DNA of 13,988 nucleotides from Pleurocapsa sp. MO_226.B13 (lineage in GTDB: Bacteria > Cyanobacteriota > Cyanobacteriia > Cyanobacteriales > Xenococcaceae): the NCBI GenBank assembly GCA_030064795.1, contig JASJEI010000173.1, positions 1 through 13,988 on the forward strand. The letters run 5' to 3'. How positions within the stretch are numbered: the first letter of the stretch is position 1; each line of letters opens with the position of its first letter. Of this stretch, positions 1 through 7,008 are shown piece by piece. A model generated the notes under the pieces. That model made no database searches. It was given only the letters and a program-made list of their open reading frames with translations, and was not told the DNA's origin. The position numbers were made by a program, and so were the translations under genes.

Positions 1-155
1 GAACAGAATCCATCAAATAAAGGTAAAGGTCTTGAAAGCACTTAGGAGTTAACTGGCTCTAATAAAAATATCCCATTTGGGTAAGTTAGGATTTCGCTCC
101 TTACGTCTTTCAATTGCTTTCATCTCTTTTTATGAACCTATCCCACTATCAGGGG
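1..155. other. Left window edge, no supported gene
   Basis: No gene can be supported here. The leftward strand has a 24-codon open frame (positions 123 to 49) that starts with ATG directly after an in-frame stop and has no well-placed ribosome binding site. It may be the tail of a decayed gene. The 10-bp palindrome CCCATTTGGG near 72-81 resembles the core of the IS5-type terminal repeat at the other end of the window, but the match does not extend outward. Confidence 0.3.
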
Positions 156-1142
156 TCACGATAACCTCTCAAGTACTGGCTTTTCGGATATAAACTTCGG
201 CGAACCGCCAATTAAGAGGCACTTAAGTCTCCACTTGATTTGTTCAGCAACATTGATAATCACCCAGTCTAGGCGTAGGTCAACTTCTCGGTCTGGAGAG
301 TAGCCATACTCAACCAGCAGTTCTCCCAGCATCTGCTCTACCGTCCAAATTTCTCTTGGCTTGAGTTGCTCTCGGTAGATTCCTACCCTTTTTAAGGTTA
401 GAGGCTTGAGAGTTAGATCTTTCCACTCAGCTTCTGCATCTACATAGCCTCGCTCTTTTCGCTCGTAAAAGCGGAGCATTCTCGATTCAAATTCTTCCCC
501 GAGAAAGACACAGATCCTTCTCAACTCAAGCTCGGGCTGTTTCACCAGTAATTCGTACTGCACCCTAAGAAACTGAGTCTTGCTAAGATGCTGTTCCCTC
601 TCCTTAAGCTCGCCAAGAACCTGGCGACAGTACATGGCAGCAGGCATCGCCGCAGATGGGATCCACCAGTCTTGATTCTTGAGAGAAACAACCACATCCC
701 TTGGGTCTCGGTAGATATGAATAAACTTGGCTTTTGGGAACAACTCCAGAATCCGAGCAACTTTTTGCCAATTGCCAATGGTTTTCTCTCCAATCGTGAC
801 CTTGCCGCTCCCCGCTGAGAGTTGCCAAAGCAGCCATAAAAAAATCGACCGCGCCGAGCGCATACCTCCCCGCACTACCTCACAGAAAGCCTCACTGTTA
901 ATTGACAGTGCCGGCCACCACCAGTATTGGGTACAATAGCGAAGATACTCATTGAGCTGTGTGTCTGACAAAGGATCGCTGAAATGAATTGCTGGTTCCA
1001 AGTTGGTGAAGAATCCCATTTCTAGGGGAACCAAAATTCGCGAGTGTTGAGACAACATCGATTGTAATAGTGTAGTACCACATCTACCAGTACCGACAAT
1101 GAAAAATAAACCTGATTCTAAAGTTTCCCAATCACCCAGCAT
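156..1142 (-). CDS. Sulfotransferase family protein (PAPS-dependent)
   Basis: This 328-residue protein is predicted to transfer a sulfo group from 3'-phosphoadenosine 5'-phosphosulfate to an unknown acceptor in the cytoplasm. The 5'-phosphosulfate loop is visible at residues 17-26 (GTGRCGTTLL), directly after a short hydrophobic strand. The 3'-phosphate motif follows at about residues 141-153 (IHIYRDPRDVVVS). A typical C-terminal segment at about 193-218 reads RVQYELLVKQPE then a FLGEEFE-like run, as in the Sulfotransfer_3 group. The length fits bacterial stand-alone members. The ATG at 1142 is supported by a GGGGA ribosome binding site about seven bases upstream. There is no signal peptide. 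No partner gene is adjacent on the same strand, so the substrate cannot be inferred. The family is clear; the acceptor could be a polysaccharide, lipid or natural product. Confidence 0.85.
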   Translation of the reverse strand: MLGDWETLESGLFFIVGTGRCGTTLLQSMLSQHSRILVPLEMGFFTNLEPAIHFSDPLSDTQLNEYLRYCTQYWWWPALSINSEAFCEVVRGGMRSARSIFLWLLWQLSAGSGKVTIGEKTIGNWQKVARILELFPKAKFIHIYRDPRDVVVSLKNQDWWIPSAAMPAAMYCRQVLGELKEREQHLSKTQFLRVQYELLVKQPELELRRICVFLGEEFESRMLRFYERKERGYVDAEAEWKDLTLKPLTLKRVGIYREQLKPREIWTVEQMLGELLVEYGYSPDREVDLRLDWVIINVAEQIKWRLKCLLIGGSPKFISEKPVLERLS

Positions 1143-1507
1143 GGTATTTTCCCCATAGCTACTGAGCTAGATTACCATCACAACCAATCAAGCGTTCAAG
1201 GGGTATGGCAACGAGTGCCCATACTTTACTATCATATCAAGGATTTCCCTGGTCGGCGTTGGCAGCACTTTGGTAACGAGCGCGTTTACTTATCTCGAAG
1301 GCGATGCCACCAACAGCGTACGCCAGCGAAATTATTTCTTCAAACCGCGTATAAGTACATCATTAAATCTTCAGAAAAATTAACGCCCAAAAAGCTTACT
1401 AACACTGGATTTCAGCCAAGCGGGTAACTTGGACACACTGTCTACTCCCGTACTAAGAGACGAGACATTATCCTAATAGAAGCAGGCAAAAATTAACGGG
1501 TTATTTT
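1143..1507. other. Intergenic gap between divergent genes
   Basis: This 365-bp stretch separates the leftward sulfotransferase from the rightward carboxypeptidase and should hold both promoters. A short inverted repeat (GTATGG/CCATAC with a 10-base loop) lies near 1204-1225. Two rightward open frames cross the stretch, but one has no start codon and neither resembles a known protein. No convincing -35/-10 pair or RNA gene was seen. Confidence 0.4.
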
Positions 1508-2401
1508 ATGAAGAGCAAGAGCTTTGATTTCAGCCACTACTACACCTACTCAGAACTGGTCAACTACCTGCAGGTTTTAGGGTCGGCTTATCCTCACTTG
1601 CTAAGTCTAGAGGTTATCGGTAAGAGTTATGAAGGACGAGACCTCTGGCTTGCCATCCTCACTCATCAGGAGACTGGAAACCCATTGGAAAAACCAGGCT
1701 ATTGGATTGACGCTAATACCCATGCAGGGGAAGTCACCGGCTCTGCCGTTGCTCTTTATATCATCGATCATCTGCTAACCCAATATCAGCAAGACGACCA
1801 AGTTACTCGTCTGCTAGAGAATTACACTGTCTATATTCTGCCTCGTTTGGCTGTTGATGGTGCCGAAAAATATCTGACTACTCCCTACAGTTTGCGTTCT
1901 AGTGTTCGTCATTACCCCTACCCAGAGCAACGAGACGGACTCTACCCAGAAGATCTCAATGGCGACGGTCTAATTTTACAGATGCGAATTAAAGATGAGT
2001 GTGGTGCTTGGAAAGTGTCTGAGTTAGAGCCAAGAGTGATGGTGCCTCGAGAACCTGCTGAATTTGGCGGTACTTACTACACCCTGCTACCAGAAGGACT
2101 AATTCGCAATTACGACGGCTACAAGATTGTGTTAGCACCTCCTCTTTTTGGGATGGATTTCAACCGCAACTATCCTTATCAATGGGTGAGCGAAGGCGAG
2201 CAAAAAGGGGCTGGGGATTTTCCCTTGTCTGAGCCAGAAACCCGTGCCGAAGCGGAATTTTGGCATCAGCATCCTAATATCAACGGTTTTTTAACCTATC
2301 ATACTTACGGAGGAGTGATCCTGCGTCCTTACAGCACCCATCCTGACGATCGTATTTCTCTCAAAACAACAACACTATCTTTCAGAGAAGATTTACTTTA
2401 G
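1508..2401 (+). pseudogene. M14 zinc carboxypeptidase, C-terminally truncated
   Basis: The first roughly 285 residues read as a peptidase family M14 metallocarboxypeptidase. The zinc ligands are visible as the HxxE pair H72/E75 (NTHAGEVTGS) and H265 (TYHTYGGV). The substrate carboxylate-binding NR pair sits in FNRNYP (about 219-220). In this family the catalytic glutamate lies many residues after the third ligand, and here the frame degenerates about 20 residues after H265 and stops at TAG 2399-2401. The enzyme therefore lacks its catalytic Glu and about a third or more of the usual domain, and is probably inactive. The start ATG at 1508 lies in an AT-rich leader without a strong ribosome binding site. 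No signal peptide is seen. The break point is probably near 2355-2365, by deletion or insertion; no mobile element end was identified there. Confidence 0.75.
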
Positions 2402-2629
2402 AACCCCTCTTTTGCACTACAAAATGTAGTAACAAGAGATATGCTACACGATCACTCCTATTTTTGGCGACAGAACCAAATTAATGGCTGGAAAAAAGAA
2501 CAGACCGATGTTTACCTAAAAACCGTCTGGGATACTTGGCATCAACGAAGTGGTCATGATTGGAGTTTAGACCTTTCTTGGCTTAACCGCTATGGCATCG
2601 ATATTAATCCCAAAAGATCAGTTTGGTAG
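2402..2629 (+). pseudogene. Unrecognised open frame behind the carboxypeptidase stop
   Basis: After the TAG at 2399 the same reading frame stays open for 75 codons to TAG 2627-2629. An internal ATG at 2441 would give 62 residues, rich in Trp, His and Asp (for example HQRSGHDWSLDLSWLNRYG). I do not recognise it, and it does not resemble the missing part of an M14 peptidase. No ribosome binding site precedes 2441. A small hairpin (ACTACA/TGTAGT, three-base loop) lies at about 2418-2432. It is most likely the 3' end of another gene fused to the truncated carboxypeptidase by rearrangement. It could instead be a small independent gene. Confidence 0.35.
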
Positions 2630-2634
2630 ATCTT

Positions 2635-2656
2635 CTAGAGAGCGATCGCTCTCTAG
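2635..2656. repeat. 22-bp perfect palindrome centred on a HIP1 site
   Basis: The two 11-base arms (CTAGAGAGCGA and its complement) form a perfect palindrome around GCGATCGC. It lies between the ends of the converging 2402-2629 frame and glbN. A hairpin in RNA is possible, but no T-run follows on either strand, so classical intrinsic termination is not supported. Confidence 0.7.
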
Positions 2657-2729
2657 TAAAATCTCTTCAGATGCGATCGCCATCAGTTAAGCACCAGCGA
2701 TCTACAAGATTAAAAGAAAAATTAGAGGT

Positions 2730-3125
2730 CTAGCTTGATGTTGAAGAAGATTTTCTGTTGAGTACATCATTGCGATGCTCCACAGAGTTAGCGATCGCTA
2801 CAGCTTCTTCAATTAGAGTTGGAGAAATTTCTAACTCTTTAAGAGTTTCAACAAAGTCTTCTACAAAGGCATTAAAGTGTTCGTCATTTAATCCCTTCTC
2901 TCGAACTAACTTCTCATGTACTTCTTCGATCATGGAACTGCGATAACGCTCAGAGCCTTCAAAGGCATAGGTTAAAAAGTCGAATTGATGAATTTTCTGT
3001 TTAAACATATCCACTTGCTCGAAGAAGTGATTAATTCTCTCGTCGTTTAAAACTCGCTCATAAAATTTTTCGACGACCAGTTTAACTGTCTTTTCGCCAC
3101 CCAACTTTTCATATAAGGTTGACAT
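2730..3125 (-). CDS. glbN: Group I truncated haemoglobin, GlbN type
   Basis: This 131-residue 2-on-2 globin probably acts in the cytoplasm in nitric oxide or reactive nitrogen detoxification, as shown for cyanobacterial GlbN. Numbered from the ATG at 3125, the sequence opens MSTLYEKLGG. It places His46 (QKIHQFDFLTYAF) as the distal sixth ligand, His70 (EEVHEKL) as the proximal ligand, and His117 (VEHRNDVLNR) where Synechocystis and Synechococcus GlbN form a covalent bond to a haem vinyl. All three fall at identical numbers, which strongly favours this start over an in-frame ATG nine codons upstream at 3152. No strong ribosome binding site precedes either start. A Ser-rich tail of about seven residues (126-131) extends past the usual end. 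It lies 59 bp downstream of a TM2-domain gene on the same strand and is probably cotranscribed with it. Translation ends at TAG 2730-2732. Confidence 0.92.
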   Translation of the reverse strand: MSTLYEKLGGEKTVKLVVEKFYERVLNDERINHFFEQVDMFKQKIHQFDFLTYAFEGSERYRSSMIEEVHEKLVREKGLNDEHFNAFVEDFVETLKELEISPTLIEEAVAIANSVEHRNDVLNRKSSSTSS

Positions 3126-3184
3126 AATTTGATGCCCAATAAAACATTTCAACCACTCTTCAACACTAGCATCTTTAAGGTAAT

Positions 3185-3460
3185 TCAGAAAAGGCGAGCG
3201 CTATACTGACTAAGGGCGATCGCACTAGAGGGTAGCTGTGGGTACTGAGCCTCACCCAATCTGGCTCTATATTCAAAATTTTTCTCTTCAACCATCCCTG
3301 GAATGAGAAGCAAGTCAAAGATTTGTCCCATGCCGAACAGTCCCCAAGTAAAAAACCAGATCAGACCACTTATCGGCTTACCCAGGTAAAAGCGATGCAT
3401 ACCAGCAAATCCAAAAAACCAGAGGCTCCACAACAGATACGCTATTCCCGTACTTCTCAT
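3185..3460 (-). CDS. TM2-domain membrane protein
   Basis: This small protein of 91 residues has two predicted membrane helices joined by a short polar turn carrying the TM2-domain motif (GMHRFYLGKP, then GLIWFFTWGLFGMGQIFDLLLIPGMV). The role of TM2 proteins in bacteria is not settled. The C-terminal third is soluble and unremarkable. There are two candidate starts. The ATG at 3469 abuts the Shine-Dalgarno AAGGAGG with no spacer, so it cannot be used well. The ATG at 3460 sits nine bases behind it and is chosen here. The upstream short frame ends at TGA overlapping the 3469 ATG (ATGA), which suggests translational coupling. glbN follows 59 bp downstream, consistent with a shared transcript. 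Confidence 0.85.
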   Translation of the reverse strand: MRSTGIAYLLWSLWFFGFAGMHRFYLGKPISGLIWFFTWGLFGMGQIFDLLLIPGMVEEKNFEYRARLGEAQYPQLPSSAIALSQYSARLF

Positions 3461-3465
3461 GACGG

Positions 3466-3552
3466 TCATCCTCCTTGCTCTCTTAGTCGCTCTAATTCCA
3501 CGAGAGACGATCCCGCAGATAAGCTGGTCAACTTCTCAAATAGCGATCGCAT
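3466..3552 (-). CDS. Short ORF upstream of the TM2 gene, possibly degraded
   Basis: The leftward strand has an open frame of 46 codons (3606 to 3466) that reads like real protein, with segments such as INKYVRNATIDFDKMR and VELERLREQGG. It ends with a TGA that overlaps the first ATG of the TM2 gene, and its last codons carry that gene's AAGGAGG site. The only internal ATG is at 3552, giving 28 residues. A further in-frame ATG at 3630 is separated from the frame by a TAG at 3609-3607. It is either a small coupled leader gene with a non-standard start or a gene that has lost its 5' end. No function is assigned. Confidence 0.35.
   Translation of the reverse strand: MRSLFEKLTSLSAGSSLVELERLREQGG
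3470..3476 (-). promoter_or_regulatory. Ribosome binding site deciding the TM2 gene start
   Basis: AAGGAGG on the leftward strand directly touches the ATG at 3469 and lies nine bases before the ATG at 3460, so the second ATG is the better initiation codon. Confidence 0.7.
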
Positions 3553-3700
3553 TTTGTCAAAGTCGATCGTGGCATTTCGGACATATTTGTTGATGAATAA
3601 GTAATACTAAATCTTGTTTGTAAACACCATTTAAAGATGAATTAGACTTTTCAGACAACCTCTAACATTGAAATGATCTACATGAACAGAAATTAAGATT

Positions 3701-4699
3701 ATGCTTTATCTAGTCACCACCGAAGTCAGTCGCATTCCCACAGGGTATCAGATCGTGATGGTGGATGGGACGGTTCCTGGCTGGAGGAGGAGTCCTCAAG
3801 ATTTACACTGGGATCACCACCGTCCCCAAGGAGCTGACATCCAGATTGACGAAATGCCAGTACCCACTAAAAGCCTGATGGAAGATTTTGCCGGGGAACT
3901 TCCTCCCTGTATTGTTACTCCTCAGCTTGATGCCGATGCCTGCTGTGCTGCTGCCTGGTTTCAGCTGACTCGCTCTTGTTTGAAACCAGAAACTGTTGAC
4001 CGACTAAGGGCGATCGCCTGGGACTGCGACCATCTCATAGTACCAGAAGAAAAGTTATCTCAATGGGCGGAATTTGCTGCTAAAGCCGTAGTTGCCTTGA
4101 AGACGACTGGTGCAAAAATTGTTACCGAGCTAAAGCTACCTAAAGATCGGCATACCTGGTCGCGACAGCAGTGGGAAACTTATTTTTCCGAGGGATTTAA
4201 GCGGGGGACGGAATGGTTAATCGCAGCAGCTAAAGGCAAACAACCCTGGCCAGGAGAGCAAGGAGAAGCAGACCATTATTGGCAAAGGATCGAGAAAGAT
4301 GCCGATTTATTAATAGCACAAAACCGAATTCAACTATTACCTACACCTCAAGGAATATTAGCAGTTGGCGATCTCAGAGACATCGGACACTATGTCGAGC
4401 CGAAATCTTTTAACCAGGCGATCGTTTCATTAGCCGCTCCAGAGATTCTTCGACCAGAGACATTACTCGTGCGAGAACATAAGTATGGCGGTATTCAATA
4501 TACTTTAGGTTGCTTGCCTACTCATCCCCAAACGCAGCATCTCGACTATACGGCTGGTATCTTCGAGCATTTAACCAAGGCGGAATTAGTCAAAGACCCT
4601 TTATCTGAGGGGTGGGGAGGGAGACGCACCGTAGGCGGTTCTGGTTGGAACACCTCTTCAAAACTCACGCCTGAAGAAGTGATTGCTCTACTTGATTAA
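3701..4699 (+). CDS. Uncharacterised protein with DHH- and DxD-like motifs
   Basis: I do not recognise this 332-residue soluble protein with confidence. It has no signal peptide or membrane segment. Visible landmarks are VDGTVPGW near residues 21-28, HWDHHRP at 36-42, a hydrophobic strand ending LDADACCAAAW at 76-86, and a glycine-rich GGRRTVGGSG at 306-315 near the C-terminus. The DHH triad, the DxD pair and the terminal Gly-rich loop recall elements of DHH/DHHA1 phosphoesterases. However, DHH comes before DxD here, the reverse of that family's order, so membership is not claimed. The N-terminal arrangement (VDG, then an Asp-containing strand followed by small residues) also recalls an uncharacterised bacterial family (DUF6687-like) from memory only. 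It is transcribed divergently from the TM2/glbN operon. An AT-rich 7-bp hairpin lies 12 bp after its stop. Confidence 0.7.
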   Translation: MLYLVTTEVSRIPTGYQIVMVDGTVPGWRRSPQDLHWDHHRPQGADIQIDEMPVPTKSLMEDFAGELPPCIVTPQLDADACCAAAWFQLTRSCLKPETVDRLRAIAWDCDHLIVPEEKLSQWAEFAAKAVVALKTTGAKIVTELKLPKDRHTWSRQQWETYFSEGFKRGTEWLIAAAKGKQPWPGEQGEADHYWQRIEKDADLLIAQNRIQLLPTPQGILAVGDLRDIGHYVEPKSFNQAIVSLAAPEILRPETLLVREHKYGGIQYTLGCLPTHPQTQHLDYTAGIFEHLTKAELVKDPLSEGWGGRRTVGGSGWNTSSKLTPEEVIALLD

Positions 4700-4711
4700 C
4701 TCACGTTCGCT

Positions 4712-4729
4712 TAAATCAAAAATGATTTA
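4712..4729 (+). terminator. Weak AT-rich hairpin after the 3701-4699 gene
   Basis: TAAATCA and TGATTTA form a 7-bp stem around four A residues just after the stop codon. It is followed by TCTTAATAATTAATTAA rather than a clean T-run. It may mark the 3' end of the transcript, but its stability is low. Confidence 0.25.
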
Positions 4730-4862
4730 TCTTAATAATTAATTAACCCACCTTCCGCACGTCAAAATGTAGCATGAAAGATTATGTAAATTACTGTCAG
4801 AAAGCGAACCCATCTCTGGTGATTTTTGCAGGTTGGCGATCGCTGTGAATCTCCTCTTGAGA

Positions 4863-5246
4863 TCATACAAAGTATTTAATTGGCGATAAATCCTGAGATT
4901 GATTGATTTTGCGAGCTTTGGGAATCACTTCCATAACCCGATTATGAATTGTCCCAATACTAACTGGATAATCGAATAAATCTCGTAATAGCTTCACAAC
5001 ACCTCGATAGGAACAATGACAAATCAGAATCAATGCCAAAATTAACTGAAATATCCATTTTTGGGTTACTGGAAGGTAATACAGGACTTCATTTTCCCGA
5101 TCTTTCTTTTCAAAAGCTTGATTTAATGCGTCTTCAGCAATCGCTTTTTGTTGGTAGAGAAACTTACGACTTACTTGCTCTTGCTTAGCTAGATAGCTTA
5201 CAGGTTCTTGTTTGGTGAGAACCTTAACTGCTATTTCTTGACGAGT
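4863..5246 (-). pseudogene. Transposase relic, internal fragment
   Basis: The leftward strand reads a 127-codon open frame without an ATG at its beginning. It is bounded by TGA at 5249-5247 upstream and TGA at 4865-4863 downstream. It reads like the N-terminal to middle part of a transposase known to me from cyanobacteria, with LTKQEPVSYLAKQEQVSRKF, then VLYYLPVTQKWIFQLIL and CHCSYRGVVKLLRDLFDYP, then SIGTIHNRVMEV. The helical segment after RGVVKLL looks like a helix-turn-helix. The catalytic DDE core is absent. An upstream frame around 5251-5290 may be its shifted continuation. The IS family was not identified and no terminal repeats were found, so this is a dead remnant. Confidence 0.6.
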
Positions 5247-5700
5247 TCAGAGGATGAAGACCAGAAGCTACAGAACAAGATTGATTCACTCAGTTTACTT
5301 GGATATTGGGCTTATTTAACCTAATTTAACAGTATGAGCTACTTCTTTGCTGTAGAACAACTATAGAGAACATAAGTTCTATGAAATGGAGTATTTTCTG
5401 TCAAAGTGTAACCCTAGTTTGAACAGCGCCATAATCTCTTTACCTCAACTCAAGATCAGTACCTAAACCTTAGTCTATGTAAGATTTGATACCTGTGAGA
5501 AAGATTACTGGTTATATGTGATCACTGTGGTGGTGGGCCAAACCGTTCTGTTAAAGCTTCAACTAATACCTCTGTCATAGTTACCCCTTCTAATTTACAC
5601 TGTGCTCTTCACTTCGTTCGAGAAGTGCAGTCCAGTACTTACATCACTACGCCCTTGTTTAATAATTATACTTTGACTATTTTCATGACAAGTGAGCCAG

Positions 5701-5734
5701 GAAAAAAAAGCCTTAAAATCGAGCAATTAAGGCT
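5701..5734 (-). terminator. Intrinsic terminator facing left
   Basis: Read on the leftward strand, AGCCTTAA and TTAAGGCT form a perfect 8-bp stem with a 10-base loop, followed at once by eight T residues. This is a textbook intrinsic terminator. No coding gene on the leftward strand lies upstream of it within several kilobases: the genes from 5776 onward all run rightward. It therefore either ends an antisense or small RNA begun in the 5' part of the next gene, or blocks leftward read-through out of the partition cassette. Confidence 0.7.
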
Positions 5735-5775
5735 GTACTCGTCTAGAATGATTCAAAGTCAATTTATGAACCAAG

Positions 5776-6741
5776 ATGGGCGTTGTACAATTTGATATCC
5801 AAAAGATCGAGCAACTTCTTAATTCAGCAACTTCTGAAAGGCAACGTAAAATGTACCAAGCCTTATTGAATAAGGCACGAAGACGAGAGCGAGCATCCAG
5901 CGACTCCAAAGCATCTGGAACTACTCCTGAAACAGAAACTCAAACCAAAACTACTAAGAAGAAGAAAGCTACTCGTCAATCTGCAACTACATCCGCTTCC
6001 CCTGCCATACCACAGTCCACAACCCCTGTCCCTGAATCTACTACTCAACTCACAGAAGAAGAGTCTGAACTCAAATCTCGATCCAAAGAACCAGAAAAAC
6101 AGCAGCAACCTAATGCCGTTCTTCCCATGTTCCAAGCTATAGGTGCTGTTGTAGCTACTCCCTACATCAAGGACGAGCACTTGAAGATGGCGATTGACGG
6201 GGGTGAATATGATTTATTGTACACTCAAGGCTTTCGCCGTCGTGCCTATAATTTACTGAAAGCGAAACTAGAAAAGAACGGTTCGTCCCCAATGTTTCTC
6301 AGGCTGTATCCCAAGGCTAAATTTGAGCCAAACTCTCAACAACCAAGACTGTTTTTCTCCCTCGTCAATTTCAGTTCCAACTGTGAACAAATCAAGGACG
6401 AGCCTCAAGGGTTTATGCTACGCGGAATCTGGCAGTATATTCCTAACAGTAAGTCTCCCGTAATTTCGATCTACCGTAATCGAGATCAATGGGGATATTT
6501 TAAGAAATTAAGTAAATCCCGACAATTTAATTTCGTCCAACCCCATCATATTCCCGTAGTTTGGGACGCGACCGTTGAACCATTCAAATTTAATCCTCAA
6601 GCGGAAACAGGCGAACAAATGCCTCGCTATTTCGTTGAAGTCAGGGCAATCTTTAAAGATGGGTTATATGTGGTAGAAGAAATGCTAGGAGAGCCAACAT
6701 TAGATATCCCTAAGTCGATCAAAGTGCCAAAAAAGAAGTAG
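5776..6741 (+). CDS. Uncharacterised protein heading the partition cassette
   Basis: This 321-residue cytoplasmic protein is not recognised. Residues 1-36 form a charged, probably helical segment (FDIQKIEQLL... then KARRRER). Residues about 37-115 are low-complexity Thr/Ser/Pro/Lys/Glu and likely disordered, including KTTKKKKATRQ. Residues about 120-310 look like a folded domain with many aromatic and basic residues (for example YTQGFRRRAYNLLKAKLEK, MLRGIWQYIPNSKSP and HIPVVWDATVEPF). The tail is basic (IKVPKKK). The disordered linker and basic folded domain would suit a nucleic-acid-binding protein, and a position ahead of parA/parB is where a plasmid replication protein could sit. Both points are inference only. 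The upstream leader contains a leftward terminator. The ribosome binding site is weak. A Pmp3-like gene follows 20 bp after the TAG. Confidence 0.75.
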   Translation: MGVVQFDIQKIEQLLNSATSERQRKMYQALLNKARRRERASSDSKASGTTPETETQTKTTKKKKATRQSATTSASPAIPQSTTPVPESTTQLTEEESELKSRSKEPEKQQQPNAVLPMFQAIGAVVATPYIKDEHLKMAIDGGEYDLLYTQGFRRRAYNLLKAKLEKNGSSPMFLRLYPKAKFEPNSQQPRLFFSLVNFSSNCEQIKDEPQGFMLRGIWQYIPNSKSPVISIYRNRDQWGYFKKLSKSRQFNFVQPHHIPVVWDATVEPFKFNPQAETGEQMPRYFVEVRAIFKDGLYVVEEMLGEPTLDIPKSIKVPKKK

Positions 6742-6761
6742 TTATACGAGGTGAACGCTAT

Positions 6762-6923
6762 ATGGATGACTTAATTCGGATCATCATTGCTATTTTACTG
6801 CCACCATTAGGTGTATTTTTGCAGGTAGGTTTTGGTAAAGACTTTTGGATTAATATCCTGTTAACTTTACTCGGTTACATACCTGGATTGGTTCATGCTA
6901 TCTGGATTATTGCTAAAAAATGA
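6762..6923 (+). CDS. Pmp3/YqaE-family small membrane peptide
   Basis: This 53-residue protein (MDDLIRIIIAILLPPLGVFL onward) is almost wholly two membrane helices. It carries the UPF0057/Pmp3 signature: a first helix ending LLPPLGVFLQVG, a short polar turn GKDFW, and a second helix with NILLTLLGYIPGLVHAIWII. In yeast and plants, Pmp3 homologues influence membrane potential and salt tolerance. The bacterial role is not established. The start is supported by GAGGTG about eight bases upstream, and the length matches the family. It lies between the uncharacterised 5776 gene (20-bp gap) and parA (85-bp gap with its own -10 box), so it may share the first gene's transcript. Its presence inside a partition cassette is unusual. 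Confidence 0.85.
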   Translation: MDDLIRIIIAILLPPLGVFLQVGFGKDFWINILLTLLGYIPGLVHAIWIIAKK

Positions 6924-6960
6924 TCTCAGTAGTAGTACGATTATTCCCTTACTTTGTTAG

Positions 6961-6966
6961 TATAAT
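6961..6966 (+). promoter_or_regulatory. Candidate -10 box for parA
   Basis: A perfect TATAAT lies 43 bp before the parA start in the only sizeable gap of the cassette. No good -35 hexamer is found 16-18 bp upstream, so an activator or another sigma factor could be involved, or the match is chance. A short direct repeat (CTTGCACTTGC) lies between the box and the ATG. Confidence 0.35.
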
Positions 6967-7008
6967 GGCGCAGTTTACACTCACTCTTGCACTTGCGAGC
7001 TTATTACT

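Larger units (their letters stand above)
4730..5775. other. Gene-poor kilobase before the partition cassette
   Basis: Apart from the transposase relic and the terminator listed separately, this region holds no supported gene. On the leftward strand an 18-codon frame (5578 to 5522) starts with ATG behind AAGGGG and begins MTEVLVEALTERFG. It may be the severed start of a mobile-element gene. A hairpin CACTTC/GAAGTG with a six-base loop lies at 5610-5627 without a T-run. A possible -10 box TATACT lies at 5667-5672 ahead of the 5776 gene, but no matching -35 was seen. No iterons or clear replication origin were recognised by eye. Confidence 0.4.

Noticed and set aside
72..81. CCCATTTGGG near the left edge as a possible second IS5-type end
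   Set aside because: Only the ten central bases match the terminal repeat at 12850. The outer GAAC and inner ATCT do not, and no transposase remnant lies beside it.
1171..1383. Rightward open frame in the 1143-1507 gap reading ...LVGVGSTLVTSAFTYLEGD...
   Set aside because: It has no start codon or ribosome binding site and no family resemblance, and it overlaps another open frame. Open length of about 70 codons is not unusual by chance.
3701..4699. Assignment of the 3701-4699 protein as a DHH/DHHA1 phosphoesterase
   Set aside because: DHH, DxD and a Gly-rich terminal loop are present, but DHH precedes DxD and the other conserved Asp motifs could not be placed. It is left as uncharacterised.
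5522..5578. Leftward 18-codon ORF with AAGGGG ribosome binding site (MTEVLVEALTERFG...)
   Set aside because: It is too short to support as a gene. It could be the severed start of a mobile-element gene, but it could not be joined to the transposase relic at 4863-5246.
5735..5900. Leftward promoter for an antisense RNA ending at 5701
   Set aside because: TTGACT, TTGGTT and TTGTAC are present, but none has a good -10 at 16-18 bp. The promoter is therefore not listed as a feature.
5863..6180. Leftward 105-codon frame opposite the 5776 gene
   Set aside because: It is a shadow of the low-complexity Thr/Ser/Lys region on the other strand. Its Ser/Phe/Arg-rich composition is an artefact of the antisense reading.
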